Assembly (NCBI GenBank): GCA_020054675.1
Contig: JAIHAL010000003.1
Location: 186,001-250,000 of the forward strand
DNA: 64,000 bases
Source of the DNA: Oscillospiraceae bacterium
Lineage (GTDB): Bacteria; Bacillota; Clostridia; Oscillospirales; Ruminococcaceae
Reading direction: 5' to 3'
Of this stretch, positions 50,938 through 59,013 are shown in pieces; position 1 is the stretch's first letter, and every line of letters begins with the position of its first letter. The position numbers and the translations under genes are program-made. The notes below the pieces were generated by a model, which worked only from the letters and a program-made list of their open reading frames with translations, did no database searches and had not been told where the DNA came from.

Positions 50938-51023
50938 TATACATTACCAAGAAAACAAATACAATGATAAAATATTAACAAAGACAATGAAGAAAATCAA
51001 AGGAAAAGGATGTAGCGGTCTGT

Positions 51024-51863
51024 ATGTATGAAATTTTAAGAAAAAAGGAGCTTAATCCGACGGTTGTGCTTATGGAGGTTTATGCTCCGATGACGGCAAG
51101 AAAGGCCCAGCCGGGGCAGTTTATTATTTTGAGGGTGGATGAGCAGGGCGAAAGAATACCTCTCACCATTGCAGATTTTGACAGGGAAAAGGGCACTGTC
51201 ACAATAATATTCCAAATTGTCGGAGCTACCACCGAAAAGCTTTCAAAACTGAGCGAAGGCGACAGGCTTTGCGATTTTGTCGGCCCGCTTGGAGTTGCCT
51301 CACATACCGACGGGCTTAAAAAGGTTGCGGTAATAGGCGGAGGAGTGGGGTGCGCCATAGCATATCCGATAGCAAAGAAGCTCCATGCCCAAGGTGCGGA
51401 AGTTCATTCCGTGGTTGGATTTAGAAACAAAGAGCTTGTGATTCTGGAGGATGAATTCAAAAAAGCCAGCACGAAGCTTTTTGTTATGACGGATGACGGT
51501 TCTTACGGTGAAAAGGGACTTGTCACAAACAAGCTTAAAGAGCTTATTGAAAGCGGCGAAAAATACGATGAGGTCATAGCCATAGGCCCGCTTGTCATGA
51601 TGAAATTTGTTTCGCTGTTAACAAAAGAATATAACATAAAAACTGTTGTGTCAATGAATCCCATTATGATTGACGGGACAGGAATGTGCGGAGGCTGCCG
51701 CCTTACGGTTGGAGGAAAAACGAAATTTGCCTGCGTTGACGGCCCTGATTTTGACGGGCATGAGGTTGATTTTGACGAGGCTATAGAGCGTTCAAATATG
51801 TATAAGGATTTTGAACATAAAAGGCATGAGGAAACCTGCCGCTTGTTCCAAAAGGTCAATTAG
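51024..51863 (+). CDS. nfnA: NfnA, FAD/[2Fe-2S] subunit of NADH-dependent ferredoxin:NADP+ oxidoreductase
   Basis: 279-residue ferredoxin-NADP reductase-like subunit: FAD motif RIPLTIAD, NAD motif VAVIGGGVGCAIAYPIAK, and a C-terminal [2Fe-2S] site with cysteines in GTGMCGGCRLTVGGKTKFACVDGP. It pairs with the following NfnB to couple NADPH oxidation to ferredoxin and NAD reduction (electron bifurcation). PyrK is a paralogue, but the neighbour here is the GltD-like subunit, which decides the call. Confidence 0.9.
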   Translation: MYEILRKKELNPTVVLMEVYAPMTARKAQPGQFIILRVDEQGERIPLTIADFDREKGTVTIIFQIVGATTEKLSKLSEGDRLCDFVGPLGVASHTDGLKKVAVIGGGVGCAIAYPIAKKLHAQGAEVHSVVGFRNKELVILEDEFKKASTKLFVMTDDGSYGEKGLVTNKLKELIESGEKYDEVIAIGPLVMMKFVSLLTKEYNIKTVVSMNPIMIDGTGMCGGCRLTVGGKTKFACVDGPDFDGHEVDFDEAIERSNMYKDFEHKRHEETCRLFQKVN

Positions 51864-51877
51864 GAGGAAATTTCATA

Positions 51878-53269
51878 ATGGCAAATATGTCGCTTGTTAA
51901 AAATAAAATGCCGCATCAGGATGCGGATGTCAGAATAAAGAATTTTGATGAGGTTGCCCTTGGATATACCGAGGAGCAGGCCGTTGACGAAGCAAACCGC
52001 TGCCTTGGCTGCAAGCATAAGCCTTGTGTCGGAGGATGTCCGGTTGCAATTGATATACCGGGATTTATAGAAAAAATAAAAGAGCGTGATTTTGAGGGTG
52101 CATATGAGATAATATCAAGGTCAAGCTCGCTTCCTGCCGTTTGCGGAAGAGTTTGCCCGCAGGAAACCCAGTGCGAATCAAAGTGCGTCAGGGGTCTTAA
52201 AGGCGAACCGGTTGCAATAGGCAGGCTTGAAAGATTTGTTGCGGACTGGCATATGAAAAATTCAAAGGATACTCCTGCCGCACCTCAGAAAAACGGCCAT
52301 AGGGCGGCGGTTATCGGCGCCGGCCCTGCCGGGCTTGCATGCGCGGGAGATTTGGCAAAGATGGGCTATGATGTTACCGTTTTTGAGGCGCTCCACCTTG
52401 CCGGAGGAGTTTTGGTATATGGAATCCCCCAATTCAGACTTCCCAAAGAAATAGTGCAAAGGGAAATTGAAAATTTAAAGGCGCTTGGGGTAAAGATTGA
52501 AACCAATGCCGTTATAGGAAAAGCTCTTGCGGTTGACGAGCTTTTTGAAATGGGCTTTGAGGCGGTGTTTATAGGCACCGGAGCAGGACTTCCGAGATTT
52601 ATGAATATCCCCGGGGAAAATTTGAAAGGCGTTTATTCCGCAAATGAATTCCTCACAAGGGTAAATCTTATGAAAGCATATCGTGAAGACAGCGATACTC
52701 CGATACTCAGGGCGAGAAATGTTGCCGTTGTCGGCGGAGGAAACGTTGCAATGGATGCCGCAAGGAGCGCAAAAAGACTTGGTGCGGAAAATGTCTACAT
52801 AGTTTACCGCCGCGGCGAAGCGGAAATGCCTGCAAGGCTTGAAGAAATCGAACACGCAAAGGAAGAGGGAATAATCTTTAAGACGCTTACAAATCCTGTT
52901 GAGATTATAGGCGACGAGCATAAATTTGTTAAAGCCTTAAAATGCGTTGAAATGGAACTTGGCGAACCGGATGAATCCGGAAGAAGAAGTCCGGTGGTAA
53001 AAAGCGGTTCAGAATTTTTGCTTCAAACCGAATGCGTGATTATGTCCATAGGGACATCGCCCAATCCGCTTATAAGGAATACCACAAATGGGCTTGAAAC
53101 AAATAAGCATGGATGCTTTGTTGCGGATGAAAACGGAAGAACTTCAAGAGAGGGCGTTTTTGCAGGCGGCGATGCTGTTACAGGAGCGGCAACGGTAATA
53201 CTTGCCATGGGCGCTGGAAGACAGGCGGCAAAGGCAATGGATGAATATATAAGGTCTAAAAGCAGATAA
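51878..53269 (+). CDS. nfnB: NfnB, GltD-like flavoprotein subunit
   Basis: 463-residue homologue of the glutamate synthase small subunit (often annotated gltA). N-terminal [4Fe-4S] cysteines lie in NRCLGCKHKPCVGGCPV and VCGRVCPQETQCESKC. FAD GAGPAGLACAGDL and NADP VVGGGNVAMDAARSAKRLG Rossmann motifs follow; the end is GVFAGGDAVTGAATVILAMGAGRQAA. With NfnA it forms the bifurcating transhydrogenase. AGGAGG precedes ATG 51878. Confidence 0.92.
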   Translation: MANMSLVKNKMPHQDADVRIKNFDEVALGYTEEQAVDEANRCLGCKHKPCVGGCPVAIDIPGFIEKIKERDFEGAYEIISRSSSLPAVCGRVCPQETQCESKCVRGLKGEPVAIGRLERFVADWHMKNSKDTPAAPQKNGHRAAVIGAGPAGLACAGDLAKMGYDVTVFEALHLAGGVLVYGIPQFRLPKEIVQREIENLKALGVKIETNAVIGKALAVDELFEMGFEAVFIGTGAGLPRFMNIPGENLKGVYSANEFLTRVNLMKAYREDSDTPILRARNVAVVGGGNVAMDAARSAKRLGAENVYIVYRRGEAEMPARLEEIEHAKEEGIIFKTLTNPVEIIGDEHKFVKALKCVEMELGEPDESGRRSPVVKSGSEFLLQTECVIMSIGTSPNPLIRNTTNGLETNKHGCFVADENGRTSREGVFAGGDAVTGAATVILAMGAGRQAAKAMDEYIRSKSR

Positions 53270-53300
53270 AGAGCAAAAATGTATGTTTGGAGGATGGAAA

Positions 53301-53789
53301 ATGGGAAATAAGCTTGATTTTGCCAAGGCCGATGAAATTTTGGCGCAGTATGGGAAAAAGGAATCAGGTTTGATTGCAATCATGCAGGATATTCAGGCGG
53401 AGTACAGGTACCTGCCGAAGGAAATACTTGAATATGTCGCAAAGGAACTTGGAATAAGCATAGCAAAGGTTTACAGCGTCGCTACATTTTACGAAAATTT
53501 TTCGCTTGAGCCGAAGGGCAAATATGTCATAAGGATTTGCGACGGAACTGCCTGCCACGTAAGAAAGTCAATACCAATCCTTGAAAAGCTGCGCTCAGAG
53601 CTTGGGCTTTCGGCTAAAAAGCATACTACTGATGATATGCTTTTTACGGTTGAAACGGTTTCATGCCTTGGAGCCTGCGGACTTGCCCCCGTTCTTACGG
53701 TAAATGATGAGGTGCATGCCGCAATGACTCCGGAAAAGGCTGTGGAGCTCATTGAAAAGCTTAAAAAGGAGGCGGCTCTTGATGAATAG
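53301..53789 (+). CDS. hydC: HydC, NuoE-like [2Fe-2S] subunit of [FeFe] hydrogenase
   Basis: 162-residue thioredoxin-like [2Fe-2S] protein: helical N-terminus with IMQDIQAEYRYLPKE, cluster cysteines in CDGTACHVRKS and VSCLGACGLAPV. It is the gamma subunit of trimeric NAD-linked hydrogenases. ATG 53301 follows GGAGG. It starts 31 nt after nfnB and overlaps hydB. Confidence 0.93.
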   Translation: MGNKLDFAKADEILAQYGKKESGLIAIMQDIQAEYRYLPKEILEYVAKELGISIAKVYSVATFYENFSLEPKGKYVIRICDGTACHVRKSIPILEKLRSELGLSAKKHTTDDMLFTVETVSCLGACGLAPVLTVNDEVHAAMTPEKAVELIEKLKKEAALDE

Positions 53790-55674
53790 GATAAATACTG
53801 TTGAAGAATTGAAAAAGATAAGGGAATTTGCCGAAAACGCCCTTGAAAAGCAAAAGAAAAAGGTGCTCATATGTGCAGGAACCGGCTGTGTTGCAGGAGG
53901 TTCGCTTAAAATATACGATAAAATTAAAAAACTTTGCGAGGAAAAAGGTCTTGATGTTTGCGTTGAACTTGGGCATGAATTTCATGACCATAAGGGCGAT
54001 AACCTTATAGGAATAAAAAAGAGCGGATGCCATGGCTTTTGTGAAATGGGGCCGCTGCTTAAAATAGAGCCTGACGGAATTCTTTACATAAAGGTAAAGC
54101 TTGAGGATTGTGAAGAAATCGTCGAAAAGACAATTTTAAAAGATGAAGTCATTGAAAGGCTTCTTTATAAGCTTGACGGGAACACCTATAAAGCACAGGA
54201 GGAAATTCCTTTCTATAAAAAGCAAACAAGGCTTGTGCTTGCAAACTGCGGCAGAAATGATGCCGAGGATTTGCTTGAATACATTGCCAAGGGCGGATAT
54301 GAGGCTTTGACAAAGGCTTTGTTTGAAATGACTCCTGATGATATATGCAAGCAAATTTCGGAATCCAATCTCCGTGGAAGAGGCGGCGGAGGATTTCCTG
54401 CCGGAAAGAAATGGGAACAAGTCCGCAGACAGGCCGAGCCGGTTAAATATGTTGTCTGCAACGGCGACGAGGGCGACCCGGGCGCATTCATGGACAGAAG
54501 CATAATGGAAGGCGACCCGCATAAGATGCTTGAAGGCATGATAATTGCCGGATATGCAACCGGAGCGCATGATGGATATATTTATGTCCGTGCCGAATAT
54601 CCTCTTGCGGTAAGCAGACTTAAAACCGCCATTGAAAAGGCAAGGGCGGCAGGCCTTTTGGGAAGGGACATCCTTGGTTCCGGATTTGATTTTGACATAC
54701 ATATAAATAGGGGTGCTGGAGCCTTTGTATGCGGCGAGGGAAGCGCACTTACCGCTTCAATCGAGGGTCATAGGGGAATGCCGAGGGTAAAACCTCCGAG
54801 AACGGTTGAACAGGGACTTTTCGGCAAACCGACGGTGCTCAACAATGTTGAAACCTTTGCAAACGTTCCGCTTATAATCATTAACGGAGCGCAGTGGTAC
54901 AAGTCCATAGGCCCTGAAAACAGCCCCGGAACAAAAGCGTTTGCCCTTACCGGAAACGTAAACAATACCGGCCTTATTGAAGTTCCGATGGGCACAACGC
55001 TCAGGGAAATAATTTTTGATATAGGCGGAGGAGTAAAGAACGGCGGGGAATTCAAAGCCGTGCAGATAGGCGGGCCTTCCGGCGGATGCCTTACCGAGGA
55101 GCATCTTGACCTTCCGCTTGATTTTGACAGCCTTAAAAAGGTTGGCGCAATGGTTGGCTCCGGCGGACTTGTTGTTATGGACAAAAAAACCTGTATGGTT
55201 GAGGTTTCAAGGTTCTTCATGAACTTCACGCAGAACGAATCATGCGGTAAATGCGTTCCTTGCCGCGAGGGAACAAAGAGGATGCTTGAAATCCTTGAAA
55301 GGATTGTCCGCGGCGAGGGAACTCTTGAGGACTTGGATATGCTTGAGGAGCTTGCGGAAACAATTTCAAAAACCGCATTGTGCGGACTTGGAAAAAGCGC
55401 GGCATCTCCTGTTCAAAGCACGCTTAAATATTTCAGGGACGAATATATTGCTCATGTGGTTGATAAAAAATGCCCCGCAGGGAACTGCCAGGCGCTTAAA
55501 AAGATTTATATAGACAAGGAAATGTGCAAAGGCTGCACAAAGTGTTCGAGAAGCTGCCCGGTCGGGGCGATAAGCGGCAAGGTAAAGGAGCCGTTTGAGA
55601 TTGACTCCTCGAAGTGTATAAAATGCGGCGCCTGCATAACCATATGTCCGTTTAAAGCAATAAAGGAGGCGTAA
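53782..55674 (+). CDS. hydB: HydB, NuoF-like FMN/NADH subunit of [FeFe] hydrogenase
   Basis: 630-residue beta subunit: N-terminal thioredoxin-like [2Fe-2S] domain (about 20-120), NuoF core with GRGGGGFPAGKKW (FMN) and GAGAYVCGE-type GAGAFVCGEGSAL, the [4Fe-4S] cysteines ESCGKCVPCREGTKR, and a C-terminal 2[4Fe-4S] ferredoxin domain (CKGCTKCSRSCPVG, CIKCGACITICP). It is the NADH and bifurcation site. ATG 53782 overlaps hydC by 8 nt and has AAAGGAGG upstream. Confidence 0.95.
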   Translation: MNRINTVEELKKIREFAENALEKQKKKVLICAGTGCVAGGSLKIYDKIKKLCEEKGLDVCVELGHEFHDHKGDNLIGIKKSGCHGFCEMGPLLKIEPDGILYIKVKLEDCEEIVEKTILKDEVIERLLYKLDGNTYKAQEEIPFYKKQTRLVLANCGRNDAEDLLEYIAKGGYEALTKALFEMTPDDICKQISESNLRGRGGGGFPAGKKWEQVRRQAEPVKYVVCNGDEGDPGAFMDRSIMEGDPHKMLEGMIIAGYATGAHDGYIYVRAEYPLAVSRLKTAIEKARAAGLLGRDILGSGFDFDIHINRGAGAFVCGEGSALTASIEGHRGMPRVKPPRTVEQGLFGKPTVLNNVETFANVPLIIINGAQWYKSIGPENSPGTKAFALTGNVNNTGLIEVPMGTTLREIIFDIGGGVKNGGEFKAVQIGGPSGGCLTEEHLDLPLDFDSLKKVGAMVGSGGLVVMDKKTCMVEVSRFFMNFTQNESCGKCVPCREGTKRMLEILERIVRGEGTLEDLDMLEELAETISKTALCGLGKSAASPVQSTLKYFRDEYIAHVVDKKCPAGNCQALKKIYIDKEMCKGCTKCSRSCPVGAISGKVKEPFEIDSSKCIKCGACITICPFKAIKEA

Positions 55675-55678
55675 TAAA

Positions 55679-57385
55679 GTGAGCAAGGGAATAATGTATA
55701 TAGATGACCAGAGGGTTGAATTTGACGGCGAAAAGAACGTGCTTGCTGTTATAAGAAAAGCAGGAATAGATATGCCGACATTCTGCTATTATTCCGAACT
55801 TTCCACATACGGCGCCTGCCGCATGTGCGTGGTTGAAAACGAATGGGGAGGCATTGACGCTTCCTGTTCGATGCAGCCCAAGGATGGAATGAGAATAAAG
55901 ACAAACACTTTAAAGTTAAGAAAGCATAGAAAAATGATACTTGAGCTTTTGCTTGCGGCGCATTGCCGCGACTGCACGACCTGCGACAAGAACGGGAAGT
56001 GCAAGCTTCAAGAACTTGCAAAGCAGTTTGGGATAACAAGAGTGCGCTTTAACGATACCCGTGAAGAAATGGAACCGGACAATTCAAGCCCGGCAATAGT
56101 TAGAAATCCAAACAAGTGCATTCTTTGCGGCGACTGCGTGCGTGTTTGCAGCGAAATACAGGGCATGGGAGTGCTTGATTTTGCTTTCCGCGGTTCAAGA
56201 CTTCAGGTTATGCCGGCATTTAACAGAAAGATGAGTGAAACCAACTGCATAAGCTGCGGCCAATGCGCGGCGGTTTGCCCCACAGGAGCAATAACAATTA
56301 AAAAAGATATTGACAAAGTGTGGGAAGCGATTTATGATAAGAAAAAGAGGGTAATCGTACAGATTGCTCCGGCGGTAAGAGTTGCTCTTGGTGAGGAATT
56401 TGGACTTCCGGCCGGGGAAAATGTGCTTGGAAAGCTTGTAGCCGCACTTAAAATGGTTGGATTTGACCATGTGTACGATACAACCCTTGGCGCAGACCTT
56501 ACTGTTATGGAAGAATCAAAGGAATTCTTAAAACGCCTTGAAAACGGCGGCCCGTTCCCGATGTTCACTTCATGCTGTCCGGCATGGGTAAGGTATATAG
56601 AAACCCAAAAGCCTGAAATGCTTGAAAATATTTCTTCCTGCAAATCCCCCATGCAAATGTTCGGGGCAACTGCAAAGGAACATTACAGATCCATGGAATC
56701 CGTTGATGAAAAGGAAACCATTGTGGTTGCGATTATGCCATGCACCGCAAAGAAATACGAGGCGGCAAGGGAAGAATTCCAAAAGAACGGCATAAGGGAC
56801 ATTGACTACGTTCTCACAACACAAGAGGCTGCTGCAATGATAAAGGAATGCGGCATAGTGCTTGACGAGCTTGAAAATGAAACTCCCGGAATGCCTTTTG
56901 GAATGGGCAGCGGCGCTGGAGTGATATTTGGAGCCACCGGCGGCGTGGCGGAAGCCGTTATCAGAAGATGCGTTCCCAAAAAAGACAGCAAAACGCTTAA
57001 AGAGCTTGAATTCTGCGGCGTGAGGGGCATGGATTACGTTAAGGAGGCTTCCATTGACGTTGACGGCAGGGAAATAAAGATTGCCGTTGTGCATGGACTT
57101 AAAAATGCCCAGGAGCTTATCAAGAAGATAGAAAATAAAGAGGTTTATTATGACCTTATAGAAGTTATGGCATGCAAAGGCGGATGTGTTGGCGGCGCAG
57201 GGCAGCCGTTCGGACAGACCGATAAGAAGATTAAGAGGGCAGAGGGACTTTACAATGCCGACCGCCTCTCGCAGATAAAGCGTTCTGAGGAAAATCCGAT
57301 GGTTATGTCGCTTTACAATGGTGTGCTTAAAAAGAATAAGCATGAGCTTTTGCATGTTCATTATGGAAACGGCGACGGTAAATAA
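55679..57385 (+). CDS. hydA: HydA, [FeFe] hydrogenase catalytic subunit
   Basis: 568-residue [FeFe] hydrogenase of the M3 layout: plant-type [2Fe-2S] (CYYSELSTYGACRMC), His-ligated [4Fe-4S] (HCRDCTTCDKNGKC), two [4Fe-4S] (CILCGDCVRVC; CISCGQCAAVCPTGA), then the H-cluster domain with FTSCCPAWVRY, IMPCTAKKYEA and MACKGGCVGGAGQP. All three signatures are intact. With HydB and HydC it should be a group A3 bifurcating enzyme using NADH and reduced ferredoxin to make hydrogen. GTG start with AAAGGAGG. Confidence 0.96.
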   Translation: MSKGIMYIDDQRVEFDGEKNVLAVIRKAGIDMPTFCYYSELSTYGACRMCVVENEWGGIDASCSMQPKDGMRIKTNTLKLRKHRKMILELLLAAHCRDCTTCDKNGKCKLQELAKQFGITRVRFNDTREEMEPDNSSPAIVRNPNKCILCGDCVRVCSEIQGMGVLDFAFRGSRLQVMPAFNRKMSETNCISCGQCAAVCPTGAITIKKDIDKVWEAIYDKKKRVIVQIAPAVRVALGEEFGLPAGENVLGKLVAALKMVGFDHVYDTTLGADLTVMEESKEFLKRLENGGPFPMFTSCCPAWVRYIETQKPEMLENISSCKSPMQMFGATAKEHYRSMESVDEKETIVVAIMPCTAKKYEAAREEFQKNGIRDIDYVLTTQEAAAMIKECGIVLDELENETPGMPFGMGSGAGVIFGATGGVAEAVIRRCVPKKDSKTLKELEFCGVRGMDYVKEASIDVDGREIKIAVVHGLKNAQELIKKIENKEVYYDLIEVMACKGGCVGGAGQPFGQTDKKIKRAEGLYNADRLSQIKRSEENPMVMSLYNGVLKKNKHELLHVHYGNGDGK

Positions 57386-57415
57386 TTTCCCATCAGGGAA
57401 AATAAGGAGGAGCAT

Positions 57416-57664
57416 ATGGTATCCGTAAATGTATGTGTTGGCAGTGCCTGCCATTTAAAAGGCTCTTATGATTTGATAAGCAGCCTGCAAGAGATAATAA
57501 ATGACAATAATTGTTCCGACAAAGTTGAAGTAAAGGCGGCTTTTTGCCTTGGCCACTGTTCCAATGCTGTTTCCGTAAAGTTTGACGATGAGGATAAAGT
57601 TTACCAGCTTGACCCCAAGGATGCGAAAGCATTTTTTGAAAATGAAATATTGAAAAGGATATGA
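57416..57664 (+). CDS. Small thioredoxin-like [2Fe-2S] protein
   Basis: 82-residue stand-alone [2Fe-2S] thioredoxin-like ferredoxin. Four cysteines in the family spacing, CVGSACH and FCLGHC, near residues 7, 12, 44 and 48. It is like the C-terminal part of NuoE/HydC. GGAGG precedes ATG. As the last gene of the nfn-hyd group it may carry electrons for the hydrogenase or aid its assembly (inference). Confidence 0.85.
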   Translation: MVSVNVCVGSACHLKGSYDLISSLQEIINDNNCSDKVEVKAAFCLGHCSNAVSVKFDDEDKVYQLDPKDAKAFFENEILKRI

Positions 57665-57701
57665 AAACATCCCCCTGCATCAGATGCAGGGGGATGTTTT
57701 A
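57664..57701. terminator. Bidirectional terminator
   Basis: AAAACATCCCCCTGCAT pairs with ATGCAGGGGGATGTTTT around CAG, between the convergent ferredoxin and jetD genes and touching both stop codons. Confidence 0.93.
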
Positions 57702-58997
57702 CATATTTAAGATATCCTCAATATAAAATTTTGTTAAAAGCTCCTGATAAGCTGAAAAGCCTTTGATTTTAATAGCTGAAGCCAATTCTTTAAGTTCAGG
57801 GGATGCAAGTTTGTCCATTTTTGCAAGCCTTATTTTGTCAATGGGTTCTTCGGATATGATTTTCAGGTAATCTTCAATCCTATATCTCCAAAGGGTCAGC
57901 TTGCTGCCGTATCTTTGCTTTAATTTGTCTGCGATAGCAAGGCCCTCCGGGTCAAAATCCCCGGAATAGTAAATATTATCCGCATGGTCAGATAGTTTGT
58001 CTAGCAAAACAAGGGAAGCAAGCTTTACTTGACCGTATGTGCATATAAGGGATGGCTTTTTGTGGGATGTACTATATAAAACTTCCGTAAATATGGTGGG
58101 ATTTTCAAAAACAAAAACTTTTCCGTTTGAACAGGCTGCGTAGTCAATTCCGCTTAAATTATATAATGAAAGCTGCATGGGTTCGCTGTATTCATAAAAA
58201 CCTTGCCATCCGGGATGCGGTTTCCCGTTTTTCCAGCCGATAAGACCGCTGCATGTAGTAAAGCTGGATATTTCATCGTTTATAATGCCTGCTTGGTAAA
58301 GCAATTCGGATTTTTCTTCGGAATTTTGCGGGAAAGGCTTGTTCAAAAAGTATGAAGCGGAATAGAGCAGAAGTTTTCCTGCTAAGGCATCATAATCAAA
58401 GCAATGTGGATTTTTGCTTATTTCGGAAGCAAATAAAGCCAACCGCACAGTATTTGTGCTTTCAAAAGAAAGCCTGTTGACCCCGATGCATGCAAAATCC
58501 AGATTTTTAGCCAATATATCCGGATTTTCATCATAATGTTTGCTTATGAGCTTGTATGCATTTTCTTTGCTTCCCAATATGCTTTTCAGCCATTTTTCAG
58601 CCCTTGTTCCTTCATGCCTGCCGATTATTTCCGCAAAAAATTTTTCTTTTTGGCTGATATACAGATTTTTTTCTTCTTTTTTGGATATGAGGCTGTTTTG
58701 AAAATAGCTTTTTAAGACATCTTCAAAATAAACTCCGCAAAATTTGCTTTTTTCAAGGGCTTTAATCAAGCTTTCCATCGTTATGGAAGCACTTTTTTTG
58801 TTATAGTAATCCTTGCAAAGAAACCCCGACAAAGCTTCTTTTTCGGCAGGCATAAGATTGTCCAAATTAATGGTGCCGCCCAAGTGGCCAAGCGAGCAGT
58901 ATTTGTCCCGGATTTTTTCAAACATGCGCTTAAATCCTTGGTTTGATTTAAAATATTGAACACACTGGGTCAGAAGTTCTTCATTATTTGCAGACAT
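57699..58997 (-). CDS. jetD: JetD, Toprim nuclease subunit of Wadjet (TIGR02679/DUF2399)
   Basis: 432-residue JetD of the TIGR02679 kind. The C-terminal Toprim-like domain has IYYSGDFDPEGLAIADKLKQRYG, the acidic metal-binding motif of the DUF2399 nucleases. In Wadjet systems JetD cuts circular plasmid DNA after the JetABC SMC complex extrudes it. GAAAGGCGG precedes ATG. It is the last gene of the jet operon, 16 nt after jetC. Confidence 0.88.
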   Translation of the reverse strand: MSANNEELLTQCVQYFKSNQGFKRMFEKIRDKYCSLGHLGGTINLDNLMPAEKEALSGFLCKDYYNKKSASITMESLIKALEKSKFCGVYFEDVLKSYFQNSLISKKEEKNLYISQKEKFFAEIIGRHEGTRAEKWLKSILGSKENAYKLISKHYDENPDILAKNLDFACIGVNRLSFESTNTVRLALFASEISKNPHCFDYDALAGKLLLYSASYFLNKPFPQNSEEKSELLYQAGIINDEISSFTTCSGLIGWKNGKPHPGWQGFYEYSEPMQLSLYNLSGIDYAACSNGKVFVFENPTIFTEVLYSTSHKKPSLICTYGQVKLASLVLLDKLSDHADNIYYSGDFDPEGLAIADKLKQRYGSKLTLWRYRIEDYLKIISEEPIDKIRLAKMDKLASPELKELASAIKIKGFSAYQELLTKFYIEDILNM

Positions 58998-59013
58998 GCT
59001 TTATTCCGCCTTT

